From NCBI RefSeq assembly GCF_043555985.1, contig NZ_JBIGIC010000012.1, positions 124,001-188,000 of the forward strand: DNA of 64,000 nucleotides. Reading direction: 5' to 3'. Both the position numbers and the translations under genes were made by a program. The DNA comes from Pelomonas candidula. GTDB lineage: Bacteria; Pseudomonadota; Gammaproteobacteria; Burkholderiales; Burkholderiaceae_C. Below, piece after piece: positions 36,410 through 47,351 of this stretch (position 1 is the first letter of the stretch; each line of letters opens with the position of its first letter). The notes below the pieces were generated by a model. The model was given only the letters and a program-made list of their open reading frames with translations. It ran no database searches and had not been told where the DNA came from.

Positions 36410-37393
36410 ATGGATGACACCCGCGTTGCCGCCAGCTACGTGCGCCTGCTCTTCGAGCACATGGCCGCGCTGGGTCGCGCCGACGCGCTGGGCACGCCGC
36501 CGGCGCCGACCGAGCCCTTCGTCGCGCTGCGCCGCTGGCAGTCGCTGCTGGAGCGGGCTCGCGAACTGGACCCCGGCCCCCGGGCGACCTTTGCGCTGCG
36601 GCTGGCGCGCGGCATCGCGCCACGGCATTTCGGCATCGTCGGTTTCGCGGCGCTGGCCTGCGGCACGCTGGCCGAGGCGCTGCAACGACTGGAACGCCAC
36701 CACCGCGCGGTCTACGACGTCAACCTTGCCCAGGTGCGCCCATGCGCCGAGGGTCTGTGCATCGAGTGGGGCGTGGAGCGTGGCCGGCCCGGCGCGCTGG
36801 TGGACGAAACTGCCATCGCCGCGCTGCTGCAGCTGACGCGTGAGTTCACGGGCCGGCCAGTGCGTGCGCTGGCCGTTGATTTCGTCAACCCACGCCCGGC
36901 CGACGTTCGGCCCTACGAGGACTTCTTCGGCGGCACGGTGCGCTTCGGCCGGCCGTGCACGCGCGTCGTGCTCGCCGCCCGCGACCTGGAACTGCCGTTG
37001 CGCGGCGCGGACGCGGCCCTGCTCGCGCTGCTGGACGACCAGGCCGAACGGCTGCTGCGCGAGGTGGCGGCCGTAAGCGAGCCCGTGGGCGTGTGGCGCC
37101 AGGCGCTGGTGGGCCTGATCCGCAGCGGCCGCACGCAACTCGCCGACCTGGCCCAGGCCCTGCAGATGAGCCCGCGTAGCCTGCAGCGCCGCCTGGCCCA
37201 GCAAGGTCACAGCTTCCAGACGCTGCTGGGCCAGACGCGCCAACAGCTGGCCGAGGCCTGGCTGCGCGACGCCAGCGTCGAGCTGGCCGAGGTGGCCCTG
37301 CTGCTCGGCTACTCCGAACAGAGCGCCTTCACGCGCGCCTTCCGGCAATGGACCGGGCAGGCGCCGCTGCAATGGCGCCGGGAGCATGGCTGA
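36410..37393 (+). CDS. AraC-family regulator with arabinose-binding-like domain
   Basis: A 327-residue regulator: an N-terminal Arabinose_bd-type sensor domain (GIAPRHFGIVGFAALACGTL, EALQRLERHHR), then a C-terminal AraC DNA-binding domain (LAQALQMSPRSLQRRLAQQG and VALLLGYSEQSAFTRAFRQW). It resembles OruR/ArgR/MmsR-like regulators of amino-acid or lipid metabolism. Its stop overlaps the start of the DUF2804 gene by 1 nt. The gene is divergent from the hydroxylase at 36283 and may control it. Confidence 0.87.
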   Translation: MDDTRVAASYVRLLFEHMAALGRADALGTPPAPTEPFVALRRWQSLLERARELDPGPRATFALRLARGIAPRHFGIVGFAALACGTLAEALQRLERHHRAVYDVNLAQVRPCAEGLCIEWGVERGRPGALVDETAIAALLQLTREFTGRPVRALAVDFVNPRPADVRPYEDFFGGTVRFGRPCTRVVLAARDLELPLRGADAALLALLDDQAERLLREVAAVSEPVGVWRQALVGLIRSGRTQLADLAQALQMSPRSLQRRLAQQGHSFQTLLGQTRQQLAEAWLRDASVELAEVALLLGYSEQSAFTRAFRQWTGQAPLQWRREHG

Positions 37394-38376
37394 TGAAGCC
37401 GGCGCCCGCCAGCGTCGTCCTCGACGGCGCCCCGAACCATGGCCGCTACAGCGGCCGCCTCGATCGCTTCGACTGGTCACCGCTGCGCCCCCGCCCGGGT
37501 TGGCTGTGGCGGCGGCTGCACCACAAGCGCTGGCACTACGTGGGTCTGGGGGACGACACGGTCTTCATCGGCGTGGCCATCGTCGACGTCGGCTGGGCCG
37601 CCAGCGCCTTCGCCTACCTGTTCGACCGCCGCCGCCGAGCGCTGCTGGCGGACTGGAGCCAGGACGGCCTGCCCGGCCTGCAGGCCCGCGTGGGCGACGC
37701 GCCGCTGGCCGGCGCGCATGCCTGGTTCCGCGGCCCTGGCGCGGGGCTGTCGCTGCGCCACGAAGCCGACGACCGGCTGCGGCTGAGCGTCGCCACGCGG
37801 GCCTTGCGCGTCGAGGCCGAACTGGCGCTGGCCGGCATGGCGCCGCCGCTGCTGGCCATCGGCCCCGTCGACGGCGGCCTGGCCCACGCGACGCAGAAGA
37901 CCACCGCCCTGCCCGTCCGCGGCTGGGCCGAAGCGGGCGGCCGGCGCTTCACGCTGGACGCCGCCTGGGCCGCTGTCGACGCGTCCAACGGCCTGCTGGC
38001 CCGCGACACCGCCTGGCGCTGGGCCAGCGCCCACCGGCCGGACGTCGGCTTCAACCTGCAGCAGGGCTACTTCGGCGATCAGGAGAACCTGCTGTGGCTG
38101 GACGGCCGGCCCATCGCGCTGGGCGCCGCGCGCTTCGACTTCGACGCCGCCCGGCCGCTCGCGCCCTGGCGCGTACACACCGACGACGGCCTGCTGGACC
38201 TCGTCTTCACGCCCGAAGGCGCACGGGCGGCCGACAAGAACCTCGGCTTCGCCGCCAGCCGTTACATCCAGCCGGTGGGCAACTTCGCCGGCACCGTCCG
38301 GGCCGGGCCCGGGGCCCCGCCCCGCGCCGTCGCGGGTCTTTCCGGCGTGACCGAGGACCATCGCTCCCGATGGTGA
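37393..38376 (+). CDS. DUF2804 family protein
   Basis: A 327-residue protein without signal peptide, recognised as DUF2804: KRWHYVGLGDDTVFIGVAIVD near the start, later FNLQQGYFGDQENLLWLDG and the C-terminal VHTDDGLLDLVF. The family has a beta-rich lipocalin-like fold prediction and no established function. Coupling to an AraC regulator (1-nt overlap) and proximity to a lipid hydroxylase suggest a role in lipid handling, but this is inference. Confidence 0.82.
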   Translation: MKPAPASVVLDGAPNHGRYSGRLDRFDWSPLRPRPGWLWRRLHHKRWHYVGLGDDTVFIGVAIVDVGWAASAFAYLFDRRRRALLADWSQDGLPGLQARVGDAPLAGAHAWFRGPGAGLSLRHEADDRLRLSVATRALRVEAELALAGMAPPLLAIGPVDGGLAHATQKTTALPVRGWAEAGGRRFTLDAAWAAVDASNGLLARDTAWRWASAHRPDVGFNLQQGYFGDQENLLWLDGRPIALGAARFDFDAARPLAPWRVHTDDGLLDLVFTPEGARAADKNLGFAASRYIQPVGNFAGTVRAGPGAPPRAVAGLSGVTEDHRSRW

Positions 38377-38463
38377 CCTATGCCACAGGCCGTCGCAGTT
38401 ACAGCAGCCGGCGAGCCCTGCAGGCCCTAAAGTGCCCATGACTGCAGCTGCCGATACCTCTGC

Positions 38464-39789
38464 GTGCACTTCGACCTGAGTAAACCCAATCTGCTGATGG
38501 GCGGCATCGTGCTGACGCTGGCCGCCCTGGCCGGACTCGAGCTGGCGCCGCAGCGCACGCTGGAGCTGACGGCGCCCGGTGCCGTCGGCAACCTCTACCT
38601 GTCGACGCCCGGCGAGACGCCCGGCCAGGCGCCCGTGCAGTGGGTGGATGCCGAGCACCTGCGCTGGCGCTGCCATTACACCGCCGCTGCGAACTACCAG
38701 CCCTGCGGCCTGACCTTCTCGCTGACCGGCGACGACCCCGCGCACGGCATGGACCTCAGCCGCTTCGACACGCTGGAGATGGACCTGGCCTACAAGGGGC
38801 CGGCGCACTTCGTGCGTGTGGCCGTGCGCAACTTCGACCCACGCTTCTCGAGGCTGGACGACGGCAACAGCTCGCGCATCCACTCTGTCAACCTGCGGCC
38901 TCGCGACATCGCCCGGCCCGTGACGCTGGACCTCAGCGAGCTGACGGTGCCCGAGTGGTGGATACAGCAGTTCGACCTGCCCCGCGAGTACAACCGCCCC
39001 AGCCTGGAGAACGCCACGGCGCTGTCCATCGACCTGCCCTCCGACCTGACGGGCCAGGAGCACGAACTGCAGCTGCGCCGCCTCGTGCTCAAGGGCGAGT
39101 GGGTCAGCCGTGACCGCGTCTACCTGGCCATCCTGTGCGCCTGGCTGCTGGGCGCGAGCCTGATGGTGCTGCGCGGCTGGAAGCAGCTGAGCCAGAGCAA
39201 CACCCGCCAGCAGCGCGAGATCGACGCGCTGACGGCCCGCACCCGCCAGCTGCGCGTCGAGCAGGACAAGTTGCGCCGCCTGGCCACCATCGACGAGCTG
39301 ACCGGCGTGCTCAACCGCCGCGGCCTGGAGCAGGCGCTGGACGACTTCGAGGAAGCCGCCCAGGGCATGACGCTGGTGATGCTGGACATCGACCACTTCA
39401 AGCACGTCAACGACCGCCACGGCCACGACTGCGGCGACGAGGTGCTCAAGCGTGTCACCGCCGTCGTTGCGGCCAACCTGCGCGCCAGCGACGTGTTCGG
39501 CCGCCTGGGCGGCGAAGAGTTCCTCATCGCCTGCCAGGGCACCCGCGTGCGCGACGCTGCACGGTTGGCCGAAAAGCTGCGCGAGCGCGTGCAGCAGAGC
39601 GAGATCAACAGCTCGGCCGGCCGCATCACCGTGACGGCCAGCTTCGGGGTCGCGCTGGCACCGCCCGGCGCGCCGGCCGCCGGGGCGCTCAAGCGCGCCG
39701 ACGAGGCGCTCTACCGCGCCAAGGAAGCCGGCCGCAACCGCGTGGAGACGGACAAGTCGCTGGTCAGCGACTCGCCAACGACTGTTTGA
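38464..39789 (+). CDS. Membrane-bound diguanylate cyclase (GGDEF)
   Basis: A 441-residue protein starting at GTG 38464. It has a membrane helix (about 11-29), a periplasmic beta-rich region (about 30-218) resembling carbohydrate-binding-like sensor folds, a second helix (about 220-238), a coiled coil and a C-terminal GGDEF domain. The active-site motif is GGEEF at 349-353, and an inhibitory site RASD (340-343) lies five residues upstream, so product inhibition by c-di-GMP is expected. Upstream LTGVLNRRGLE and DIDHFKHVND complete the domain. The sensed ligand is unknown. Confidence 0.92.
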   Translation: MHFDLSKPNLLMGGIVLTLAALAGLELAPQRTLELTAPGAVGNLYLSTPGETPGQAPVQWVDAEHLRWRCHYTAAANYQPCGLTFSLTGDDPAHGMDLSRFDTLEMDLAYKGPAHFVRVAVRNFDPRFSRLDDGNSSRIHSVNLRPRDIARPVTLDLSELTVPEWWIQQFDLPREYNRPSLENATALSIDLPSDLTGQEHELQLRRLVLKGEWVSRDRVYLAILCAWLLGASLMVLRGWKQLSQSNTRQQREIDALTARTRQLRVEQDKLRRLATIDELTGVLNRRGLEQALDDFEEAAQGMTLVMLDIDHFKHVNDRHGHDCGDEVLKRVTAVVAANLRASDVFGRLGGEEFLIACQGTRVRDAARLAEKLRERVQQSEINSSAGRITVTASFGVALAPPGAPAAGALKRADEALYRAKEAGRNRVETDKSLVSDSPTTV

Positions 39790-39877
39790 GCCCCTCGCCC
39801 GAGGGGATGGCGATGCTCACGGCATTGAGCCGCGAACATCGCCAGGCCGGCCGGCGCCGCGGCCCGGAACGCAGCAA

Positions 39878-42469
<2,592 letters not shown>

Positions 42470-42495
42470 GGGATGAATCCTCCAGTTGCGAAGCC

Positions 42496-42523
42496 AAGTG
42501 GGCGCCCTTCAGCGCTTTTCAAG
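42496..42523 (-). promoter_or_regulatory. Sigma-32-like heat-shock promoter of clpB
   Basis: On the minus strand CTTGAAA (42523-42517) is followed after 14 nt by CCCACTT (42502-42496), close to the sigma-32 consensus CTTGAAA-N13-17-CCCCATNT. The -35 element is perfect and the -10 element is partial. It lies between the crcB stop and clpB. Confidence 0.62.
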
Positions 42524-42528
42524 TTGAC

Positions 42529-42894
42529 TCAAATCAAGGCCTGCACGAGTCGCATGCCCGCCCAGGCGGCGAAAAGCGATCCGGCCACATGCGCCAGCGT
42601 GTGGGCCAGCGCCATGCCCAGCTGGCCGGTCTTCAGCAGCGCCAGCGACTCGCCGGAGAAGGCCGAGAACGTCGTCAGGCCGCCCAGGAAGCCAGTCACC
42701 AGCAGCAGCTTCAGCACCTCGTTCGGCTGCCGGCCGAACCACTCCAGCGCGACGCCGATCAGGAAGCCGCCGACGAGGTTGACCAGCAGTGTCCCCAGCG
42801 GGAAACCTGCCCAGCGCGTGTTGAACATCAGGCCGGCCTGCCAGCGCGTCAAGGCGCCCAGCGCGGCACCGATCGAAACGGCAACGGCGTTCAC
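42529..42894 (-). CDS. crcB: Fluoride channel CrcB/Fluc
   Basis: A 121-residue protein with four hydrophobic helices. Family motifs are GALTRWQ at the start, GTLLVNLVGGFLIG with the conserved Asn, and GFLGGLTTFSAFSGE with the pore Phe/Thr/Ser residues. It exports fluoride by passive flow as an antiparallel dimer. Its ATG overlaps the moaE stop by 4 nt, so there is no room for its own fluoride riboswitch. Confidence 0.94.
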   Translation of the reverse strand: MNAVAVSIGAALGALTRWQAGLMFNTRWAGFPLGTLLVNLVGGFLIGVALEWFGRQPNEVLKLLLVTGFLGGLTTFSAFSGESLALLKTGQLGMALAHTLAHVAGSLFAAWAGMRLVQALI

Positions 42895-43364
42895 GAGGCA
42901 TTTCCCCCGGCGATGCCCCAGCGCGCCAGCGCCTCGTCGTCCGCCACGCGGGCGTCCACCCAGTGGGCGCCGTCCGGCGTGTGTTCCTTCTTCCAGAACG
43001 GTGCCTGGGTCTTCAAGTAGTCCATCAGGAATTCGCAGGCCTGGAAGGCCTGTCCACGGTGAGCGCTGGTGACCAGCACGAGAACGATCTGGTCGCGGGC
43101 CTGCAACTGGCCGACGCGGTGGATGACCTTGGCGGCGCGGATGTCGAAGCGGGCGAACGCCGCGTCCACCATCGCCTCGATGGCCGCCTCGGTCATGCCC
43201 GGGTAATGCTCCAGCTCCATCCCGCTGACGGCCTGGCCGCTGCTGTGCTCGCGCACGGTGCCGACGAAGGCGACGACGGCGCCGACGCCGCCATCCTCAC
43301 TTCGCAGGGCATGGGTCTCATGGCCGACATCGAAATCCTCGGCCTGGATGCAAACTCGTGGCAT
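42891..43364 (-). CDS. moaE: Molybdopterin synthase catalytic subunit
   Basis: MoaE, 157 residues, joins MoaD to convert precursor Z to molybdopterin. Visible: GAVVAFVGTVREHSSG, LEHYPGMTEAAIEAM, HRVGQL, VTSAHRGQAFQACEFLMDYLK with the catalytic Lys, and FWKKEH. It is separated from moaD (50814-51071) by about 7.4 kb of plus-strand genes, although the two are usually adjacent. crcB overlaps its end by 4 nt. Confidence 0.96.
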   Translation of the reverse strand: MPRVCIQAEDFDVGHETHALRSEDGGVGAVVAFVGTVREHSSGQAVSGMELEHYPGMTEAAIEAMVDAAFARFDIRAAKVIHRVGQLQARDQIVLVLVTSAHRGQAFQACEFLMDYLKTQAPFWKKEHTPDGAHWVDARVADDEALARWGIAGGNAS

Positions 43365-43400
43365 GGCACAGATTCTCGCCGGGCCGTCCGGTGAGATTCA

Positions 43401-43415
43401 CCTGTTTGACACAGG
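43401..43415. promoter_or_regulatory. Operator-like palindrome over a TTGACA box before the SPFH operon
   Basis: CCTGT-TTGAC-ACAGG is a 5-5-5 inverted repeat that overlaps a perfect -35 hexamer TTGACA (43406-43411) in the 113-bp gap between divergent moaE and the SPFH gene. No good -10 box is found 16-18 bp downstream (GATACT at 43435 is 23 bp away), so promoter use is uncertain. Confidence 0.35.
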
Positions 43416-43477
43416 CCGCCTCCAGCCGCAGGCCGATACTCCTTACAACGTTCTCTTCACCGCATTCGGGAAACGAC

Positions 43478-44506
43478 ATGGCCCTGATGGATTTCATCAA
43501 GAAACAGTTCATCGACATCATCCAGTGGACGGAGGATGGCGACGGCACGCTAGCCTGGCGCTTCCCGATGCGCGACATGGAAATCCAGAACGGCGGCCAG
43601 CTCGTCGTGCGTGAATCGCAGGTCGCCGTCTTCGTCAACGAAGGCCAGATCGCCGACGTCTTCGCCCCGGGCACGCACCGCCTGACGACGCAGACGCTCC
43701 CCATCCTGACCTACCTGAAGAACTGGGACAAGCTGTTCGAGTCGCCCTTCAAGAGCGACGTCTACTTCTTCAGCACCCGCCAGCAGATCGACCAGCGCTG
43801 GGGCACCAGCCAGCCCATCTCCATCCGCGACAAGGACTTCGGCGCCGTGCGGCTGCGCGCCTTCGGCAACTACGCCTACCGCATCCAGGACGCCAAGGCC
43901 TTCCACACGCAAATCTCCGGCACGCGCGAGCGCTACACGGTCGCCGACCTCGAAGGCCAACTGCGCGGCCTGATGCTGCAACACATCAGCGACGCCGTCG
44001 CCGGCAGCGGCACGCCGTTCCTGGACCTGGCCGCCAACCAGATCGAGTTCGCCAACGCGCTGAAGAATGCCACCTCGCCCGCCTTCGCGGCGCTGGGGCT
44101 GGAGCTGCTGTCAGTGACCATGCAGAACGTCTCGCTGCCCGAGGAACTGCAGAAGATCCTCGACCAGCGCATCGGCATGGGCATCATCGGCCAGAACATG
44201 GGCCAGTTCATGCAGTACCAGACGGCGCAGGCCATCCCCGAGCTCGCCAAGGGCGCTGGCTCCGGCAGCGGCATCGCCGGCGAGGCCGTGGGCCTGGGCG
44301 CTGGCGTGGCGCTGGGCCAGACACTCGCGCAGACGCTGGGCCAGGGGCTGGCCGGCGTCGGCGCCGCCGCCCCCGCGCCGGCCGCCAGCAAGCCCGACGA
44401 CATCGTCGCGCTGCTGGAAAAGCTCGGCGACCTCAAGGCCAAGGGCATCCTGACCGACGAGGAATTCGCCGCGAAGAAGGCCGATCTCCTCAAGAAACTT
44501 GGCTGA
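43478..44506 (+). CDS. SPFH/Band-7 domain protein with C-terminal SHOCT domain
   Basis: A 342-residue cytoplasmic or membrane-associated protein of the YdjI/virion-core-like SPFH group. The SPFH region covers about residues 30-225 (GGQLVVRESQVAVFVNEGQI, FAPGTHRLTTQTLP, SISIRDKDFGAVRLRAFGNY-like strands). A Gly/Ala-rich linker follows, and a SHOCT domain ends the protein (about 307-341, LLEKLGDLKAKGILTDEEF). SPFH proteins form oligomeric scaffolds at membranes; SHOCT domains are oligomerisation or tail modules. It is the first gene of the polyamine/membrane cluster, and its stop overlaps the DUF4178 gene by 8 nt. Confidence 0.88.
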   Translation: MALMDFIKKQFIDIIQWTEDGDGTLAWRFPMRDMEIQNGGQLVVRESQVAVFVNEGQIADVFAPGTHRLTTQTLPILTYLKNWDKLFESPFKSDVYFFSTRQQIDQRWGTSQPISIRDKDFGAVRLRAFGNYAYRIQDAKAFHTQISGTRERYTVADLEGQLRGLMLQHISDAVAGSGTPFLDLAANQIEFANALKNATSPAFAALGLELLSVTMQNVSLPEELQKILDQRIGMGIIGQNMGQFMQYQTAQAIPELAKGAGSGSGIAGEAVGLGAGVALGQTLAQTLGQGLAGVGAAAPAPAASKPDDIVALLEKLGDLKAKGILTDEEFAAKKADLLKKLG

Positions 44507-46094
44507 TCAGGCCTCAGGCGCGCAGCGCCGCTGGCGCGCCGCCTGCCCCAACTGCGGCGCCCCGGTCGAGTTCGCCAGCGCCGCGTCGGCCAGCGCCGTC
44601 TGCGGCTTCTGCCGCAGCACCCTCTTGCGCGATGGCGACACGCTGGAGCGCATCGGCCAGAGCGCCGAGATCTTCGAGGACTACTCGCCGCTGCAGCTCG
44701 GTTCGACCGGCCGCTGGATGGGCAGCGGCTTCGCCGTCGTCGGCCGCGTACAGCGCGGCTCGGAGCTGGGCAACTGGAATGAGTGGCATCTGCTGTTCGA
44801 CGCCGGCGACAAGCCTCGGGTCGCCTGGCTCAGCGAAGACAACGGCCAGTTCGTCCTCAGCCTGGAAGCCCCGCTCGCCGAAGCGCCGCCGCTGAACCTG
44901 CAGCCGGGCCTGCCGCTCACGCTGGCCGGCCAGCGCTGGCAGGTCGCCGCCGTCGTCGACGCCGCCGTGCGTGCCGCCGAAGGCGAGCTGCCGCGCGTGC
45001 CACGCACCGGCCGCGTCGTCGAGCTGCGCAACCCGCAGGACGAGGTCGGCTCGCTGGAGTTCCGCGAGGACGGGCCACCGGTCTGGTCCGTCGGCCGCGG
45101 CGTGCAGCTGGCCGACCTGGCGCTGCAAGGCCTGCGCACGACGGCCGAGGGCGAGTCCATCGCCGAGGCGAAGTTCGTCGGCCGCAGCATCGCCTGCCCC
45201 AGCTGCGGCGCACCGCTGGAACCCAAGCTGTCGCAGAGCAGGAGCATGGTCTGCGCGCAGTGCCAGGCCGTCGTCGACCTGCCCTCCGGCGATGCCAAGG
45301 CGCTGGGCTTCACGCCACAGCCGCAAGGCCTGCCGCCACTGATCCCGCTGGGCCGCACCGGCACGCTGGCCCTGGCCGGTGGCAAGCCCGAGAGCTGGAC
45401 CGTCGTCGGCTACCAGGAGCGCTGCGACATTCCGGAGGACGCCGAGGACGAACAGAGCTTCTGGCGCGAGTACCTGCTCTACAACCGGCTGGCCGGCTTC
45501 GCCTTCCTCGTCGACACGCGCGAGGGCTGGAGTCTCGTGCGCACGCTGACCGGCGCTCCCGGACAAGGCCGCGGCGGCGTCAGCTGGCAGGGCCGCAACT
45601 ACGCGCAGCGCTGGGTCTACGGCGCCAAGACGACCCATGTGCTCGGCGAGTTCTACTGGCCCGTGCGGCTGGAGGACCGCGTCCAGGTCACCGACTTCGC
45701 CAGCCCCGACGGCCAGTACCTGCTGAGCCGCGAGCAGCAGGGGCCCGAGGTCACCTGGAGCGCCGGCCAGACGCTGCCCGCCACCGCGGTGCAGAAGGCC
45801 TTCGGCCTGTCCGCGCCGGCGGCGCAGTTCGCGCGCGACGCCTCCGCCTTCAAGAGCAGTGGCGGCACGTTGCTGCGCAACATCATCATCGGCATCTTCC
45901 TCGTCGTGCTGCTGTTCGCGCTGCTGCGTGCCTGCTCCAGCGACGACTGCCAGCGGTACAAGGACAGCTTTGGCGAAAACAGCACCGAGTACCAGCAATG
46001 CCGCGCCAGCGCACGAAGCGGCGGCTACTACGGCAGCGGCAATTCCGGCGGCAGCTACGGCGGCTACAGCAGCGGTGGCGGCGGCCACAAATAA
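44499..46094 (+). CDS. DUF4178 membrane protein with two zinc ribbons
   Basis: A protein of about 531 residues. It has two related halves, each with a CPxCG...CxxC zinc ribbon (C16, C19, C35, C38; and again from C233) followed by a DUF4178-type beta-rich domain (for example GSELGNWNEWHLLFD; SFWREYLLYN). A single membrane helix (about 461-480) and a Gly/Ser/Tyr-rich tail end it. The start is TTG at 44499, inside the SPFH gene. Function is unknown; in this cluster it probably sits on the cytoplasmic face beside the SPFH scaffold. DUF350 follows after 12 nt. Confidence 0.82.
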   Translation: MADQASGAQRRWRAACPNCGAPVEFASAASASAVCGFCRSTLLRDGDTLERIGQSAEIFEDYSPLQLGSTGRWMGSGFAVVGRVQRGSELGNWNEWHLLFDAGDKPRVAWLSEDNGQFVLSLEAPLAEAPPLNLQPGLPLTLAGQRWQVAAVVDAAVRAAEGELPRVPRTGRVVELRNPQDEVGSLEFREDGPPVWSVGRGVQLADLALQGLRTTAEGESIAEAKFVGRSIACPSCGAPLEPKLSQSRSMVCAQCQAVVDLPSGDAKALGFTPQPQGLPPLIPLGRTGTLALAGGKPESWTVVGYQERCDIPEDAEDEQSFWREYLLYNRLAGFAFLVDTREGWSLVRTLTGAPGQGRGGVSWQGRNYAQRWVYGAKTTHVLGEFYWPVRLEDRVQVTDFASPDGQYLLSREQQGPEVTWSAGQTLPATAVQKAFGLSAPAAQFARDASAFKSSGGTLLRNIIIGIFLVVLLFALLRACSSDDCQRYKDSFGENSTEYQQCRASARSGGYYGSGNSGGSYGGYSSGGGGHK

Positions 46095-46106
46095 GGAGCA
46101 CTGACC

Positions 46107-46328
46107 ATGACCCTCGATTGGCTCAAACCCGACATCGTCTTCGGCTCGATCCTCTACGCCATCATCGGCGTCGTCGTCTTCTGGGTCTCTTTCGTCATCG
46201 TCGACAAGATCACGCCCTACAAGCTGTGGGAAGAACTCGTCGAGCACAAGAACGTCGCGCTGGCCATCGTCGTTGGCGCGATGTGCATCTCCATCGGCAA
46301 CATCGTCGCCGCGGCGATCCATGGCTGA
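46107..46328 (+). CDS. DUF350 small membrane protein (YjfL-like)
   Basis: A 73-residue protein with two membrane helices (about 10-32 and 48-70) separated by a short charged loop (DKITPYKLWEELVEHKN). This is half of a usual YjfL (DUF350) protein, which has four helices, so a dimer is likely. AAGGAG lies upstream of the ATG. DUF350 genes often neighbour polyamine-related and PspA-like genes in bacteria. The next gene overlaps its stop by 8 nt. Confidence 0.85.
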   Translation: MTLDWLKPDIVFGSILYAIIGVVVFWVSFVIVDKITPYKLWEELVEHKNVALAIVVGAMCISIGNIVAAAIHG

Positions 46329-47001
46329 GCACGGGCGGCTGTGTGCCGTCGCCGTGCTTTGCCTTGCCTCGCTGGCCGGGGGCAGCCGCGCGGCCCCACC
46401 GGATGGGGACGGGGCGGCAGCAGAAGCCCGGCTGCTCGCGTCGCTCGGTGGCTCGGCCACACGCCAGGGGCCGCGGCTGCAGCTGCGGGCCGCGAACGGC
46501 CAGGTCGTCACGTTCGACAGCAACCACCCGGACGCCAACCACGAAGCGCAGGTCGAGGACTACCGCCTCACCGGCGTGACGCCGGACGGGAAGTTCTTCA
46601 CCGTGTACGGCCTCTTCTATGAAACCGAGACCACCTACTGGGTGTCGCGCGCGACCGGCGCGAAGACGGAGGTCCATGCCGAGCCGGCGGTCTCGCCCGA
46701 CGGGCGCTACGCGGTAACGGCCCTCGCCCGCGAGGCATTCGGCCCCGAGGGCGTGTTCATCTGGGAAATTGCCGGTGACCAGCTCGTCCAACGCGCGCGC
46801 CTCAGGCACGCAGACTACGGCCTGTTCACCTTCAAGCGATGGACGGGCAAGGACACGGCCGAACTCGCGCTGTACAGCCACTCCTTCCTGAACTTCTGCC
46901 CGGGCGCCACCGGCACGACAGCCACCGTCCGCCTGATGCATGACCGTCGCGGCTGGACACTGAGCGAGCCGGCCAGCGCCCGCGACGTCCGCTGCGAATG
47001 A
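46321..47001 (+). CDS. Unknown exported protein of the polyamine/membrane cluster
   Basis: A 226-residue protein with a signal peptide (about 1-24, ending SRA) and a beta-rich mature region with repeated strand motifs such as VSPDGRYAVTALARE and FIWEIAGDQLVQ, resembling one or two beta-propeller blades. The family is not recognised. Cys occur near the C-terminus (NFCPG, VRCE). The start at 46321 lies inside DUF350 (8-nt overlap), so it is translated with the cluster. Confidence 0.72.
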   Translation: MAEHGRLCAVAVLCLASLAGGSRAAPPDGDGAAAEARLLASLGGSATRQGPRLQLRAANGQVVTFDSNHPDANHEAQVEDYRLTGVTPDGKFFTVYGLFYETETTYWVSRATGAKTEVHAEPAVSPDGRYAVTALAREAFGPEGVFIWEIAGDQLVQRARLRHADYGLFTFKRWTGKDTAELALYSHSFLNFCPGATGTTATVRLMHDRRGWTLSEPASARDVRCE

Positions 47002-47008
47002 CCACGCC

Positions 47009-47350
47009 ATGAGCCATGACTTCGCCGCCCTGACCGCCAACGCCCACGAAGACTGGACGCTGTTCGCCGTCCGCTTCCACGACAAGCCCGGCGCCAGCGA
47101 GCTGCGCCGCCAGCTGCTGCAGGCCCATCTCGAATGGGTGGCGGCGCACCAGGACGTGGTGCGAGTCGCCGGCTCGCTGCGAGAGTCGCCCGACGCCACG
47201 CCCGTGGGTGCGCTGTGGGTGATGCGCGCGCCGGACAAGGCCGCCGTTGAGGCCCTGATCGCCACCGACCCCTTCACCACCGGCGGCCTGCGCGCCGGCT
47301 GGGACATCTTCTACTGGAGCAAAGCCCTGCCCCAGCCCGTCTCCTTCTAG
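47009..47350 (+). CDS. YCII-family protein
   Basis: A 113-residue protein with the YCII dimeric alpha-beta barrel pattern: WTLFAVRFHDKPGASELRRQ, HLEWV with the conserved His, VRVAGSLRES, and the terminal MRAPDKAAVEALIATDPF. YCII domains occur as small enzymes or accessory domains without a general function. It starts 7 nt after the exported protein and ends 1 nt before the GTG of the aminopropyltransferase. Confidence 0.86.
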   Translation: MSHDFAALTANAHEDWTLFAVRFHDKPGASELRRQLLQAHLEWVAAHQDVVRVAGSLRESPDATPVGALWVMRAPDKAAVEALIATDPFTTGGLRAGWDIFYWSKALPQPVSF

Positions 47351-47351
47351 C

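Noticed and set aside
35408..37480. 690-residue fusion of an N-terminal extension to the hydroxylase
   Set aside because: The extension is antisense to the AraC gene; the hydroxylase domain begins at 36283 with a normal start.
39791..39806. CCCCTC-GCCC-GAGGGG hairpin as terminator of the GGDEF gene
   Set aside because: Short stem without a T-run; too weak to call.
42895..43364. Fluoride riboswitch upstream of crcB
   Set aside because: crcB is translationally coupled to moaE (4-nt overlap), and no leader space is available.
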